Of a stretch of 33,335 nucleotides of DNA, positions 1 through 10,450 are shown in pieces. The stretch's first letter is position 1; each line of letters opens with the position of its first letter. A program made the translations under genes and the position numbers. The DNA is from Paracoccaceae bacterium. Its GTDB lineage: Bacteria; Pseudomonadota; Alphaproteobacteria; Rhodobacterales; Rhodobacteraceae. The stretch is from contig NVUX02000072.1 in assembly GCA_002402045.2 (NCBI GenBank), positions 1 through 33,335 on the forward strand, in the 5' to 3' direction. A model generated the notes under the pieces. The model was not told where the DNA came from. It saw only the letters and a list, made by a program, of their open reading frames with translations, and searched no databases.

Positions 1-16
1 GGCGGGATCACCCCTG

Positions 17-385
17 CTATGAAACTGAAAATGGCCGCGTAATTCTACAAGCGGACCCCATCAAAAATAGGGGGATTACCGGTTGCACCGCATTTGACCA
101 GCGCGCAGATTCCTCACCGGAAATGCCTTTAGGCACATCAAGCCCGCGCCAGTTACCCGCAACCACATCAACCCCTTGCTCGCCCGCGGTTAGGATATTG
201 CTAAACTCGCCCGGAAGCCGGTCTTCAGTTAGCACGAGCAACACGCGCACATCGCCAGATCTGATAAAGCCGACAACTTCGGAAACATCACCGATTACGG
301 CCTGCACAAAGCCGCCAAAGCGAGTGCCGCCATGCCAAGGCTTAGCACTGCACCCAGCATGCGGGATTTGGGTTAAATTATTTTA
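17..385 (-). pseudogene. Fragment of a TctC-type tripartite tricarboxylate transporter solute-binding protein
   Basis: Reading leftward from about 361, the open frame contains GGFVQAV, then DVSEVVGFIRSGDVRVL, then LPGEF...TAGEQGVDVVAGNWRGL, then PKGIS...ARWSNAV. The 'EQGVDVVAGNWRG..VPKGIS' stretch is characteristic of the second lobe of TctC/Bug-family periplasmic binding proteins, which capture carboxylates for TctAB-type transporters. Only about 90 of the usual 320 or so residues are present. The signal peptide and first lobe are missing: a TAA stop closes the frame upstream at about 383-385. The C-terminal part after the ARWSNAV segment is replaced by unrelated sequence from about position 87 leftward. 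There is no adjacent tctA or tctB in view. I call it a dead remnant. The exact left junction is uncertain, and part of it could continue outside the window only if rearranged. Confidence 0.7.
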
Positions 386-587
386 TTATTGCCTCCGTGT
401 TATCCGCCTGCTTGCTCCGGTTTGCCTAAAGTCTCACCATATGAGTTAACCCGCACAGCGTTCGCCGCAATATTGCGATTCCCGCAAGAATTCTGTTTCC
501 TGCCGCGCATTAAAGCGGTTAAGATTATGGCAAATCGAGCAAAAACCGTAATAACACGGCATGCCGAACAACAAAGAGGCCCGCATA

Positions 588-2057
588 ATGCCCTATATTC
601 TGGCGATGGACCAAGGCACGACCTCCAGCCGTGCGATCATATTTGATGGTGATATGAAGCCCGTCGCCAGTGCGGCTGAGGAATTTCCGCAGCATTTTCC
701 GGCATCAGGCTGGGTAGAGCACGACCCCGCCGACATTTGGCGCACCAGCCTGAGCACGGCAAAAGCTGCGCTGGAAAAGGCAGGGATTGAGCGCCCCGAT
801 GCTATTGGCATTACCAATCAGCGCGAAACCACCATTATCTGGGACCGAGCCACCGGCGAGCCGGTTTATAACGCCATTGTCTGGCAAGACCGCCGCACCG
901 AGGCTACCTGCGCCGCCCTGCGTGAGGCTGGCCATGAGCCGATGATCATCAATAAAACCGGCCTGCTGCTGGACCCATACTTTTCGGCCACTAAAATTGC
1001 CTGGATTTTGGACAATGTGGACGGCGCGCGGGCAAAAGCCAACGCCGGAGAATTGGCTTTTGGCACAGTTGACAGTTTCCTGATTTGGCGCCTCACAGAT
1101 GGCAAAGCGCATCGCACCGATGCCACCAACGCCGCCCGCACAATGCTTTACAATATCCATACGGGCGAATGGGATGCAGAGCTGTGCGCCCTGCTTAATA
1201 TCCCGATGTCACTCCTGCCCGAGGTGTTGGATTGCGCAGCCGAGTTTGGCCACGCGACAGCGCTGGGCGCGCCGATTTTGGGCGTGGCTGGTGACCAGCA
1301 AGCCGCCACCATCGGCCAAGCCTGCTTTGCGCCAGGGATGATGAAATCCACCTATGGCACGGGGTGCTTTGCCTTGCTGAACACGGGGGAAAAGCCCGTA
1401 AAATCAACCAATCGCCTGCTTACAACGATAGCCTACCAGCTAAACGGTCAGCCAACCTATGCCCTAGAAGGCTCGATATTTATGGCGGGGGCGGTTGTGC
1501 AATGGCTGCGAGACGGCCTCGGGATCATCAAAGAAGCCTCCGAAACCCAAGGGCTGGCCGAAGCCGCAGACCCAGAGCAGCAGCTTTACCTCGTACCTGC
1601 CTTCACCGGCCTCGGCGCGCCCTATTGGGATGCCAATTGCCGTGGCGCGATTTATGGCCTGACCCGAAATTCCGGCCCCGCCGAATTTGCCAAGGCCGCA
1701 CTGGAAAGTGTGGCGTACCAAACGCGAGACCTCGTGGAAGCCATGCGCGGAGATTGGGCTGATGCAGGCGAAACTGTGCTGCGGGTTGATGGTGGTATGT
1801 GTAGCAATGATTGGGCCATGCAGGCGCTGGCCGATATGCTCGGGGCAGATGTTGACCGCCCGAAAGTGCTCGAATCTACCGCGCTTGGGGCTGCATGGCT
1901 CGCGGGTATGCGGGCTGGAGTCTATCCTGACATGCAGGGCTTTTCTGAAAGCTGGGCCTTGGAAAAACGCTTTTCACCCACCCAGTCCGAAAGCTGGCGC
2001 GAAACCAAATATGCAGGCTGGAAAGACGCTGTCTCCCGCACATTAAGCAAGCCTTAG
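588..2057 (+). CDS. glpK: Glycerol kinase
   Basis: Cytoplasmic FGGY-family kinase that uses ATP to phosphorylate glycerol to sn-glycerol 3-phosphate. From the chosen start it is 489 residues, close to the usual length of about 500. The N-terminal phosphate-binding motif [13 protein letters not shown] follows the first few residues. The family segments [13 protein letters not shown] and STYGTGCF lie mid-protein, and the C-terminal adenosine-binding stretch contains [10 protein letters not shown] and [12 protein letters not shown]. An in-frame ATG exists at 561, but I prefer 588 because AAAGAGG at 573-579 sits 8 bases before it and the family starts just before the DQGTT motif. It is followed by a terminator-like hairpin and stands alone, with no glpD or glpF beside it. 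Its product is also the substrate that a CDP-glycerol pathway would need, but the distance to the polysaccharide genes makes a direct link speculative. Confidence 0.97.
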   Translation: MPYILAMDQGTTSSRAIIFDGDMKPVASAAEEFPQHFPASGWVEHDPADIWRTSLSTAKAALEKAGIERPDAIGITNQRETTIIWDRATGEPVYNAIVWQDRRTEATCAALREAGHEPMIINKTGLLLDPYFSATKIAWILDNVDGARAKANAGELAFGTVDSFLIWRLTDGKAHRTDATNAARTMLYNIHTGEWDAELCALLNIPMSLLPEVLDCAAEFGHATALGAPILGVAGDQQAATIGQACFAPGMMKSTYGTGCFALLNTGEKPVKSTNRLLTTIAYQLNGQPTYALEGSIFMAGAVVQWLRDGLGIIKEASETQGLAEAADPEQQLYLVPAFTGLGAPYWDANCRGAIYGLTRNSGPAEFAKAALESVAYQTRDLVEAMRGDWADAGETVLRVDGGMCSNDWAMQALADMLGADVDRPKVLESTALGAAWLAGMRAGVYPDMQGFSESWALEKRFSPTQSESWRETKYAGWKDAVSRTLSKP

Positions 2058-2072
2058 CGCCTGCCGGCTAAC

Positions 2073-2094
2073 GCCCTGCGGGCGGCTTTTTCCC
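2073..2094 (+). terminator. Likely intrinsic terminator of glpK
   Basis: Fifteen bases after the glpK stop, GCCC-TGC-GGGC forms a short GC hairpin (2073-2083). It is followed by GG and then CTTTTTCCC. A second perfect GC hairpin, with a 7-bp stem and TGTG loop, lies at 2113-2130 between the convergent genes. Confidence 0.5.
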
Positions 2095-2194
2095 TTCGGA
2101 AAAAATGCGTGTGCGCCGCTGTGGCGGCGCGGCAAGCGTTGTATTGCTTGGTGAGTTTGCGCGCGCGCCGCGCTGCAATGTTGGTGCTTTTAGT

Positions 2195-2854
2195 CTAGAG
2201 CGCTTCGTCATCACGGGGCATTATTGTAGGCAACGGCTCCGCACGCGCTCCTTTTTGCTGGCCACGGCGATATTTACTCTGATATTTCCGCCGCTGTTTA
2301 GTAACTTCATAGAGAACAATTCCGGAGCTGGTCCCAAGGTTGAGGCTTTCGATCATGCCAAACATCGGAATAGCCACGCACATCTCGCTGCGCTCAACAG
2401 CAACCTTGCTGATACCTTGCCGCTCATTACCAAACCAGACGGCAAGTTTTGTATGCTCTGTATAATCACCTTCATGCAGAAAGACGTTGGTTTTGCCCTT
2501 AACATGCGGCGATGTGACAGCCGAAATAAAGCCCTGCTTTTCAAGGTGATCAAGGCACAATTCAGTGCTGTCGAAACGCTTTACAAACGTCCATTTCACG
2601 GCAGACACCGATGTTTTTGATATGGCCCTCTGCTCACGTAATTCCTGCCAGTCGTCGGGGAGCGCCTTAAGGGGATCAACAATGTAAACTTTCTCGACTC
2701 CGAGAGCGTTTGCATTTCGAATTACCGCCCCAATATTACTGATGTCAGTCGGATCTTCAATGACAGCAATCAAATTCTTGCAGCGAAACGCCTTGATAGC
2801 TATCGCACGGTTACGAACTGACGTTCTTTGTTTCTTGGGCTCAAATTTTTCCAT
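2195..2854 (-). CDS. SpoU/TrmH-family RNA 2'-O-methyltransferase
   Basis: SPOUT-class enzyme that moves a methyl group from S-adenosylmethionine to a ribose 2'-hydroxyl, probably in tRNA. All three SpoU motifs are visible. Motif 1 is around residues 38-52 (NIGAVIRNANALGV, with the conserved N, GA and R). Motif 2 is FGNERQGIS. Motif 3 is IPMFGMIESLNLGTSSGIVLYE, which forms the knotted cofactor site. At 219 residues the length fits the compact TrmH type acting on Gm18 of tRNA rather than the longer rRNA enzymes with an L30-like N-terminal domain. The C-terminal tail is basic, as in TrmH. It converges with glpK and lies downstream of the PBP gene on the same strand, with a 72-base gap. The exact RNA target cannot be read from the sequence. 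Confidence 0.88.
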   Translation of the reverse strand: MEKFEPKKQRTSVRNRAIAIKAFRCKNLIAVIEDPTDISNIGAVIRNANALGVEKVYIVDPLKALPDDWQELREQRAISKTSVSAVKWTFVKRFDSTELCLDHLEKQGFISAVTSPHVKGKTNVFLHEGDYTEHTKLAVWFGNERQGISKVAVERSEMCVAIPMFGMIESLNLGTSSGIVLYEVTKQRRKYQSKYRRGQQKGARAEPLPTIMPRDDEAL

Positions 2855-2926
2855 GGCTATTTATAACATCCACCAAACGCATTTCAAGTTGATCTGAGTT
2901 GCTCCAAAATATGGAGCGCCACGGGC

Positions 2927-5110
2927 TTATCTGTTTGTGCCCAGTAGCAGGTCCAGGATTGTCCGGGCTCGCCGCTCTTCTACGGGTGTGTCCACCTGTT
3001 CAATTGGTCTCGGCTCCGGCGGAATAATCATCGGGAGCGGCCGCGGTGTGCGGCCTTCATGCACCCGCTGCATAGTTTCTTTCCATATTTGCGCCGGTAA
3101 GCCAGAGCCGGTTACGCCAGTTAGGGGCGTGTTATTGTCATACCCCATCCACACCCCCGCAACATAATCAGCGGTAAACCCGATAAACCACGCATCTTTT
3201 GCGCCCTGCGTCGTGCCTGTTTTGCCGCCCATCTGCCAGCCATCTATTTGTGCGCGATGCCCAGTGCCGGTTTCGACCACTTGGTTAAGCATATATATCA
3301 GGTAGCCATCTGCCAGCTCGCTGAGTACCCGCCGCCCTTGGCTTGGGCGGCTAATGTTGAAGGGCCGTGTGCCATCGCTCAGGGTTAGGTCAAGCATACC
3401 AAACGGCCTGCTGAGCCGGCCGCCATTCAAAAACCCCGCATAGGCCCCTGTCATTTCAAGCAAGGACGTTTCAGTAACGCCCAGCGCCACGGCGGGCCCG
3501 GTGGCAATATCCGAGGTAATCCCGAAATCCATCGCCATGGCGCGCACCCGTTCGCGGCCGACCTCCTCTGAAACCCGCACCGCGACTGTGTTAATCGATT
3601 TAGCCATCGCCTCGGTCAGGGTCATTAATCCGCCAAAGCGACGGTTATAGTTTTGCGGGCTATAGGGGCCAGACCCCGGCACATTAATTGTCAGCGGCGC
3701 ATCTTCCACGATCGCATTCGGGCTCCATCCGGCCTCTAGCGCGGCGGCATAAACGAAGGGTTTAAAGGCCGATCCGGTTTGTCGCCGTGCTTGCGTCGCG
3801 CGGTTAAAGTAATCACCCTCGATATTGCGCCCCCCCACCACGGCCCGCACGGCACCATCCGCAGACATAACCACAATCGCTGCCTGCGCATTTGAACTTG
3901 CCGAAACTTTGGTGGCGAATATGTTCTCCAAGGCGGCCACGGCGGCCCGTTGGATATCGGGGTCAAAACTGGTGAGAATAGTCACATCCTCTGCCGTGTC
4001 GCGGGTGAAGGCTTGCAGTACCTCGTCGCCATCCATGGTCATAATCCAGTCAGCATAATCGCCGCCCACCAAGGTTTGTGCCACGCGTGAAAGCGTGGCC
4101 GGGCGTGCCAGTGCAATTTCTGCCTCAACGCGGGTTAGGTAGTCCTGATCTTGCATCAGGCCAATAACCACACTTGCCCGCGCTTGCGCACGCTCAAGGT
4201 TTCGGGTGGGGGCAAAGCGGCTGGGCGCGGTCAGCAGTCCTGCCAGCATCGCACTTTCCGAGGGGGTTAAGTCTCGGGCTGATTTTGCAAAATAGCGCTG
4301 GGCGGCGGCCTCAAAGCCATACGCCCCCGCGCCAAGATAGGCGCGGTTTAGGTAAATGCTCAGGATATCATCTTTGGAGTATTTCAGCTCCAGCGCAAAG
4401 GAAAACGGCATCTCTTGAAGCTTGCGCCACAATGAGCCCCGCCGACATTCAGCCTCGGTTTTATCTGCGTCCCCAAGGCACAAAAGCTTGGCAACCTGCT
4501 GGGTGATGGTTGAGCCCCCATGGCCCGAAAGCGGCCCGCGCCCTTCGCGCAGGTTAATGCGGATTGCACTGGCGATGCCGCGCGGGCTAATGCCAAAATG
4601 GCTATAAAACCGCTTGTCTTCGGTCGCTATCACAGCGTTTTTCAAATCAGGCGATACCGTCTGCGCCCGGAGCGAGCCGTCAAACTGCTCGCCCCGCCAT
4701 GCAAAAATATTTCCGTAGCGATCGAGCAGCCGCACCGAGCCACGAGAGCGGCCATCAAGCTGGTCTTCCAGAGGCGGGAGCTGCACGTAGTAGTAGCCAA
4801 CCCAAAGCGCCAGTATAAAGCTGCCAAGCAGCGCGCCCCGCCACGTGAACCACCAAATGATTTTGAAAAACGTTCGAAATAACCAGCGGATGGAGCGGGT
4901 GATGAAATTGCCCTTAGGGGCCGCCTTGCGCGGCGTGGCCTTACGAGCGGCAGGTTTTTTGGGTTTGGCCTTCTTTGCCACCGCTTTTTTTGGTGCCTTT
5001 TTGGGTGCAGCCTTCTTCACCACCTTATCGGCGCGGCTGGCCACCAAGGGCGGTGGTGCAGGCGTGGCTTTGCCAGCCCTGCCTTTCGGGGGTTGCTTTT
5101 TACTGGCCAT
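2927..5110 (-). CDS. Bifunctional penicillin-binding protein 1A-type (transglycosylase/transpeptidase)
   Basis: Inner-membrane enzyme that polymerises lipid II and cross-links peptidoglycan. The cytoplasmic tail of about 65 residues is extremely Lys/Ala/Pro-rich, followed by one membrane helix (WWFTWRGALLGSFILALWVGY). The GT51 transglycosylase domain carries the catalytic Glu in ATEDKRFYSHFG, plus GHGGSTITQQ and the RAYLGAGAYGFEAAA stretch. The transpeptidase domain carries SAFK (active-site Ser in TGSAFKPF), SIN (in AMAKSINTVAVRV) and KTGTTQGAKDAWF. All catalytic motifs are intact. I chose the ATG at 5110 (MASKKQ). An in-frame ATG at 5194, preceded by AAAGGG, would add 28 residues and is a real alternative. 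The basic tail matches what I recall of Rhodobacterales PBP1A proteins. It is divergent from glnK. Confidence 0.93.
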   Translation of the reverse strand: MASKKQPPKGRAGKATPAPPPLVASRADKVVKKAAPKKAPKKAVAKKAKPKKPAARKATPRKAAPKGNFITRSIRWLFRTFFKIIWWFTWRGALLGSFILALWVGYYYVQLPPLEDQLDGRSRGSVRLLDRYGNIFAWRGEQFDGSLRAQTVSPDLKNAVIATEDKRFYSHFGISPRGIASAIRINLREGRGPLSGHGGSTITQQVAKLLCLGDADKTEAECRRGSLWRKLQEMPFSFALELKYSKDDILSIYLNRAYLGAGAYGFEAAAQRYFAKSARDLTPSESAMLAGLLTAPSRFAPTRNLERAQARASVVIGLMQDQDYLTRVEAEIALARPATLSRVAQTLVGGDYADWIMTMDGDEVLQAFTRDTAEDVTILTSFDPDIQRAAVAALENIFATKVSASSNAQAAIVVMSADGAVRAVVGGRNIEGDYFNRATQARRQTGSAFKPFVYAAALEAGWSPNAIVEDAPLTINVPGSGPYSPQNYNRRFGGLMTLTEAMAKSINTVAVRVSEEVGRERVRAMAMDFGITSDIATGPAVALGVTETSLLEMTGAYAGFLNGGRLSRPFGMLDLTLSDGTRPFNISRPSQGRRVLSELADGYLIYMLNQVVETGTGHRAQIDGWQMGGKTGTTQGAKDAWFIGFTADYVAGVWMGYDNNTPLTGVTGSGLPAQIWKETMQRVHEGRTPRPLPMIIPPEPRPIEQVDTPVEERRARTILDLLLGTNR

Positions 5111-5358
5111 GCGGCTGCCTGTGTGCTCGTTATTGTTTTGCCGACCATAACGAATCCTACCCCTCTTGTAGAGGCCTGATTCCAGCGTCGGCATATATTC
5201 GCCCTTTCAATTGTGATTACATAATGGGCAAATAGCCGTGTATGCCTATATTTTGAGCATAACTTCAAAATGCAATGGCCCATTCCCTCTCAATAGCTTC
5301 CTTTTTAGGCGAATTCACTAAAAACCACTCTTAAGCGGTGCGCGAGCATCATTTTTAA

Positions 5359-5715
<357 letters not shown>

Positions 5716-5736
5716 GGATCGAATGAGGGAAAAACA

Positions 5737-7068
5737 ATGAAACTACGTAATTTAATGTTGGCAGCCGGGGCGACGCTTAGCGCGCCTATGGCTTTTGCCC
5801 AAGAGGCTGTTGTTGAGGCGGCCGTTGTTGAAACTATGGACAAGGGCGATGTCGCGTTCATGATCTTCTCCACCGTGATGGTGCTGTTTATGATCATCCC
5901 CGGCGTGGCGCTATTTTACGGTGGCCTCGTGCGCACCAAAAACATGCTTTCGATCCTCACCCAAACCACAATGATCACAGCCTTGGTGATGGTGGTCTGG
6001 GTGTTTTACGGCTACTCATTTGCGTTCGGCGGCGGCACGAGCCCATGGTGGGGCGGCACGGCAAAACTCTTCCTTGCGGGCGTCACCATGGATTCAATGT
6101 CAGCCACCTTCACCGATGGCGTTGTGATCCCTGAATATGTGTTCATCTCCTTTCAGATGACGTTTGCGGCCATCACCCCGGCCCTGATCATCGGCGGCTT
6201 TGCCGAGCGGATCAAATTCAAGGCCGTGATGATATTCACGCTACTCTGGGTTACATTCTCTTATTTCCCTATTGCTCACATGGTGTGGGACGGCGCTGGC
6301 TACATTTACAATCTCGGCGCGCTTGATTTTGCGGGTGGCACGGTTGTGCACATCAATGCCGGTGTTGCAGCCCTCGTTGGCGCGATTGTGATCGGAAAAC
6401 GCAAAGGCTTTGGCAAAGACATGATGGCCCCACACTCGATGACCCTGACGCTGGTTGGTGCAGGCATCCTCTGGGTTGGCTGGTTTGGCTTTAACACCGG
6501 CTCTAACCTTGAAGCCAATGGCGGCGCGGGCCTTGCCCTGATCAACACCTTTGTAGCCACCGCAGCGGCTATCCTCGCCTGGGCACTTGTTGAAGGCACG
6601 ATCCGCGGCAAAGTTTCGCTCTTGGGCGCAGCTTCGGGCATGATCGCGGGCCTTGTGGCCGTGACGCCAGCGGCTGGTTCGATTGGCCCCGTCGGCGCAA
6701 TTGTTCTCGGTGGCGGCACTTCAATCGTCACGTTCTTTTTTGTTACGACCGTGAAAAACAAGCTCGGCTATGATGACAGCCTAGACGTGTTCGGCATCCA
6801 CGGCATTGGCGGCATTATCGGTGCTATCGGCACAGGTATCTTCACCGCGTCTTCCCTTGGTGGCACCGGTGGCGAAGGCTATAACATGATTGGCCAAACC
6901 CTGATCCAAGCGCAAGCGGTTGGTATCACCGTTGTCTGGACCGCGGTTGTTTCCTTCATCATCTTCAAGGGCATCGACATGACTATTGGCTTGCGGGTTT
7001 CTGACGAAGACGAAGCGGTTGGGCTTGATCTTTCAACCCACGGCGAAGCGGCTTATCACAATAGCTAA
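5737..7068 (+). CDS. amtB: Ammonium transporter AmtB
   Basis: Trimeric inner-membrane ammonium channel of the Amt/Mep/Rh family, 443 residues. The first 22 residues look like a cleavable signal peptide (hydrophobic, ending APMAFAQ), as in E. coli AmtB. About 11 membrane helices follow. The twin pore histidines are present, the first in GGTVVHINAGVAALVG and the second in DVFGIHGIGGIIG. The family signature DFAGGTVVHINAG is complete. The ribosome-binding site GAGGGAAAA lies just upstream. It forms an operon with glnK, whose product would plug the channel under nitrogen excess. Confidence 0.97.
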   Translation: MKLRNLMLAAGATLSAPMAFAQEAVVEAAVVETMDKGDVAFMIFSTVMVLFMIIPGVALFYGGLVRTKNMLSILTQTTMITALVMVVWVFYGYSFAFGGGTSPWWGGTAKLFLAGVTMDSMSATFTDGVVIPEYVFISFQMTFAAITPALIIGGFAERIKFKAVMIFTLLWVTFSYFPIAHMVWDGAGYIYNLGALDFAGGTVVHINAGVAALVGAIVIGKRKGFGKDMMAPHSMTLTLVGAGILWVGWFGFNTGSNLEANGGAGLALINTFVATAAAILAWALVEGTIRGKVSLLGAASGMIAGLVAVTPAAGSIGPVGAIVLGGGTSIVTFFFVTTVKNKLGYDDSLDVFGIHGIGGIIGAIGTGIFTASSLGGTGGEGYNMIGQTLIQAQAVGITVVWTAVVSFIIFKGIDMTIGLRVSDEDEAVGLDLSTHGEAAYHNS

Positions 7069-7088
7069 GCGGTTATACAAAACGAAAA

Positions 7089-7120
7089 ACGCCTCGCATT
7101 GGTTTCCCAATGCGAGGCGT
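7089..7120 (-). terminator. Strong hairpin terminator between amtB and valS
   Basis: A perfect 14-bp stem (7089-7102 pairing with 7107-7120) closes a TTTC loop. On the minus strand the stem runs into TTTTTCGTTTTG, a good U-tract, so it should stop transcription coming leftward from valS. On the plus strand the trailing sequence CTCTACTTT is weaker but may serve amtB, which ends 20 bases before. Confidence 0.8.
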
Positions 7121-7179
7121 CTCTACTTTGACGGCCATCGGCGTCCCCGCCTGTACCGCTCTCACAGATTTATCTAAAA

Positions 7180-7307
7180 TAGTTTCTACTTTGTTAAAAT
7201 ATCCCCGCCGGAGGCAAGAAAGTTAAATACTGCGATGGGGGCCTTCGAGCCCCCCTCGTGACATTCGTCACTCCCCCCTTGAGGATATTTGCGCAAAGTA
7301 GAAACTA
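7180..7307. repeat. Large imperfect inverted repeat spanning the valS stop codon
   Basis: The 14-base arm TAGTTTCTACTTTG at 7180-7193 is the exact reverse complement of 7294-7307, which includes the valS stop codon. After a short mismatch the arms continue with AATATCC and GGATATT. The interior holds two smaller hairpins: GGGGGC/GCCCCC around 7237-7254 and GTGAC/GTCAC at 7258-7271. On the minus strand the inner segment reads GCCTCCGGCGGGGATATTTT, a motif I recall as common after genes in Rhodobacterales. That attribution is from memory. Confidence 0.7.
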
Positions 7308-10300
7308 GCCGAGAGCCTCCAGCCGTTTGATCGCTTCTTTGATTTTAGCGGCTTCGGACTCTACCCGTGCAAGGTTTTCACGGTTTTCGGTCACCACGAT
7401 TTCTGGGGCTCTCGCGAGGAATTTCTCGTTGCTGAGTTTGCCTTTTAATCCGCCAATTTCTTTAGAGAGTTTGAGCATTGCCTTATCAAGCCGCGCTTTT
7501 TCGGCGGCGACGTCAATGATGTCAGCTAGTGGCAGGCAGAAGGTGCCACCCTCCATCGGAACTGTAACCGAACCTTTTGGGATTTCATCCATAATTTCAG
7601 CACGGAAATTGACCCTCGCTAATCGCTGTATCAGGATCGAGTTTCTACCCATTATCTGGAGGACGTCGATTTGCTCATCGCCCGATGCATTGCCAATGTC
7701 GTAAAGCATTTCAACTTTGGCCCCCGCTGGCACGCGCATTTCGGCGCGCACGGAGCGAATGTTTTCGATCAGGGAAATGACCCACGTCATCTCGCGGTTG
7801 GCATCGTCGTCAATCAAGCTTTCGGGCAGTTTTGGCCAATCCTGATGCACCAGCATGTTTTTGCGCTCGGCGATATCGCCCCAGAGCTGCTCGGTGATGT
7901 AGGGCATGATCGGGTGCAGCATTGTTAGGCTTTGGTCAATCGCCCACGCCATTGTGGCCCGCGTTTCGGCCTTTACGGCTTCGTCGTCTGACTGGAAAAG
8001 CGGCTTGGCGAATTCTACATACCAATCACAAAACTTGCCCCACACATGGGCATAAAGCCCCATGGCGGCGTCTGAGAAGCGGTAGGCCTCAAAGGCTTTA
8101 TCGGTGGCATGTAGCGCCCGCACGGTTTCGCCGATGATCCATTTATTCACGGTTTGCGTGGCGGATGCGGGGTCAAAATTACCGGGTTTGCACTCGTTCA
8201 TCTCGGCAAAACGGGTGGCGTTCCAGAGCTTAGTGCCAAAGTTGCGATAGCCGATAAAGCGCTCTTTGCTCAACTTTAGGTCTCGGCCCATGGCGGAGAG
8301 CGTAAAGCGCACGGCATCGGCGCCAAATTCGTCGATCATCTCTAGCGGGTCAATCACGTTGCCAGTGGATTTCGACATTTTCTTGCCCTGCTCATCGCGC
8401 ACCAGCGCGTGCAGATAAACCGTGTGGAAGGGGATTTCATCGACCACCGCCAGCTGCATCATGATCATGCGCGCGACCCAGAAGAATATGATGTCAAATC
8501 CGGTGATCAGCACGCTGGTGGGGAAATATTTATCCATTTCAGCGGTATCATCAGGCCAGCCCAGCGTGCCGATGGGCCAGAGGCCGGAGGAAAACCATGT
8601 GTCGAGGACGTCGGGGTCGCGATCCAAGACCGTCCAGTCTAGTTTACCATCAGGCCCGACGCCCATCGCCGAAGGTGGAATGAAATCTTTAAGCGCGCCA
8701 CCTTCGTCATCCTGCTCATGCTCCAACTGAACTGTTACTTGGTCGCCATAATAGTCTTCAGCTTGGGTTAGAACTTCCGTTTCGGTTGCCGCACAAAAAG
8801 CTCTAACTGCACCGCTGATAATGACGCCATCCTTGTCTACCTCAGGCCCATACCAAACCGGAATCTGGTGTCCCCACCAGAGCTGCCGCGAAATGCACCA
8901 TGGCTCGATGTTTTCCAGCCAATGGTAATAGGTTTTCTCACCGCTTTCGGGGATGATTTTAATATCGCCACTCCGCACCGCATCCAGCGCGGGTTTCACG
9001 ATTTTGGCGGTATCCACATACCATTGCTGGGTCAGCATCGGCTCGACCACCACTTTGGAGCGGTCCCCAAACGGCTGCATGATCTTTTTGGCTTCGACCT
9101 CCAGCATTAGGCCTTCAGCGTCGATATCCGCGATCACGGCCTTGCGGCACACGTAGCGGTCCATGCCGCGATAGGCATCTGGCACGAGGTTAAGCGCGTC
9201 TATTTCGGCGCTCTCAAAATCAGCGCCCTCAGAAATGGCTTTGGCGCGGGTGGCGGCGGCTACATAGTCGGTGCCATCATCTCGCATGCTCGCTTTGGTA
9301 TCCATCAGGCGGTAAAGCGGGATGTTGTTGCGGGTGGCAACCTCGTAGTCGTTTTGGTCATGCGCGCCGGTGATTTTCACAGCACCCGAGCCGAAATTCA
9401 TATCGGGGTATTCATCGGTGATGATCGGAATCAGGCGGCGGTGTTCCTTTGGCCCCACCGGAATTTCGCAGAGCTTGCCGATGAGGGGCTTGTAGCGCTC
9501 GTCATCGGGGTGCACGGCCACCGCGCCGTCACCCAGCATGGTTTCGGGGCGGGTGGTGGCAATGGCGATGTAATTTCTGGTTTCGCGCAGGGTTTCAACG
9601 CCGTCTTCATCGCGCTCAATATATTCATAGGTGGCACCGCCCGCGAGGGGGTATTTGAAGTGCCACATATGGCCGTCAACCTCGGTGTTTTCCACCTCAA
9701 GATCGGAAATCGCGGTTTCAAATTTCGGGTCCCAATTCACAAGGCGGGTGCCCTTATAAATCAGGGAATCAGGGTTTCCGTCTTTGTCTTTGTGGTTATA
9801 CATTTCCACAAACACCTTAAGCACGGCGCTATGGAAATCACCTTCGTTAGAATCTGGAGCACCCGGTGCGCCCGACATCGTAAAGCGGTTGCGAGACCAA
9901 TCACAGCTCGCGCCAAGGCGCTTGGTTTGCTCCATAATGGTGCCGCCGGATTGCTCTTTCCACTCCCAAACCTTCTCAAGGAACTTCTCGCGGCCCAGCT
10001 CTTTGCGGCCCGGCAAACCCTGCTCAGCCAGCTGGCGCTCAACCACCATTTGGGTGGCAATGCCGGCGTGGTCTTGCCCCGGTTGCCAGAGGGTATCATA
10101 GCCCTGCATGCGCTTCCAACGGATCAGGATATCTTGCAGGGTGTTGTTAAAGGCGTGGCCCATGTGGAGCACGCCCGTCACGTTTGGCGGGGGGATCATG
10201 ATGGTGAAGGTGTCCATGCCTTCTTTGGCATTGGCACCGGCCTTAAAGGCCCCTGCCGCTTCCCAAGCTGCATAAATCCGCTGCTCGGCTTCGGCCGAAT

Positions 10301-10322
10301 CAAAGTTCTTTTCCATCGCCAT
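7305..10322 (-). CDS. valS: Valyl-tRNA synthetase
   Basis: Class I aminoacyl-tRNA synthetase, about 1,005 residues, cytoplasmic. The HIGH signature is present as HMGH in [15 protein letters not shown], and KMSKS is exact in [10 protein letters not shown]. The CP1 editing domain lies between them, with the expected [10 protein letters not shown] segment. The C-terminus ends in a charged helical arm (from about [17 protein letters not shown]), the tRNA-binding coiled coil of ValRS. I placed the start at MAMEKNF (10322) rather than three codons upstream, because family members begin MAMEK. A long open frame on the opposite strand across 9354-10415 is a codon-bias artefact. It lies downstream of the DUF302 gene, with a terminator between them, so it probably has its own promoter. 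Confidence 0.97.
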   Translation of the reverse strand: MAMEKNFDSAEAEQRIYAAWEAAGAFKAGANAKEGMDTFTIMIPPPNVTGVLHMGHAFNNTLQDILIRWKRMQGYDTLWQPGQDHAGIATQMVVERQLAEQGLPGRKELGREKFLEKVWEWKEQSGGTIMEQTKRLGASCDWSRNRFTMSGAPGAPDSNEGDFHSAVLKVFVEMYNHKDKDGNPDSLIYKGTRLVNWDPKFETAISDLEVENTEVDGHMWHFKYPLAGGATYEYIERDEDGVETLRETRNYIAIATTRPETMLGDGAVAVHPDDERYKPLIGKLCEIPVGPKEHRRLIPIITDEYPDMNFGSGAVKITGAHDQNDYEVATRNNIPLYRLMDTKASMRDDGTDYVAAATRAKAISEGADFESAEIDALNLVPDAYRGMDRYVCRKAVIADIDAEGLMLEVEAKKIMQPFGDRSKVVVEPMLTQQWYVDTAKIVKPALDAVRSGDIKIIPESGEKTYYHWLENIEPWCISRQLWWGHQIPVWYGPEVDKDGVIISGAVRAFCAATETEVLTQAEDYYGDQVTVQLEHEQDDEGGALKDFIPPSAMGVGPDGKLDWTVLDRDPDVLDTWFSSGLWPIGTLGWPDDTAEMDKYFPTSVLITGFDIIFFWVARMIMMQLAVVDEIPFHTVYLHALVRDEQGKKMSKSTGNVIDPLEMIDEFGADAVRFTLSAMGRDLKLSKERFIGYRNFGTKLWNATRFAEMNECKPGNFDPASATQTVNKWIIGETVRALHATDKAFEAYRFSDAAMGLYAHVWGKFCDWYVEFAKPLFQSDDEAVKAETRATMAWAIDQSLTMLHPIMPYITEQLWGDIAERKNMLVHQDWPKLPESLIDDDANREMTWVISLIENIRSVRAEMRVPAGAKVEMLYDIGNASGDEQIDVLQIMGRNSILIQRLARVNFRAEIMDEIPKGSVTVPMEGGTFCLPLADIIDVAAEKARLDKAMLKLSKEIGGLKGKLSNEKFLARAPEIVVTENRENLARVESEAAKIKEAIKRLEALG

Positions 10323-10386
10323 GTGGCACACCCTTGCTTTATCTGTATCTTGGCGCTTTTAGCGCGCGTGGGGCGCAATGCAAAGC

Positions 10387-10422
10387 CACAAAAAAGGCCC
10401 CGCGCTTTCACGTAGGGCCTCG
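10387..10422 (-). terminator. Intrinsic terminator after the DUF302 gene
   Basis: On the minus strand GAGGCCC (ending near 10415) and GGGGCCT (near 10395) form the stem, which is followed by TTTTTTGTGG. It sits 30 bases beyond the stop of the DUF302 gene and before the valS start. Confidence 0.7.
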
Positions 10423-10450
10423 GTTTTCGGGTTGGGGTATTACCTCACGC

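Noticed and set aside
2105-2620. Plus-strand open frame opposite the SpoU methyltransferase
   Set aside because: The minus strand carries all three SpoU motifs across the same bases; the plus frame has no ribosome-binding site or family features.
9354-10415. Long open frame (353 codons) on the plus strand opposite valS
   Set aside because: It is fully antisense to the valS HIGH-domain region, resembles no protein family I know and is His/Phe-rich in the manner of codon-mirror frames.
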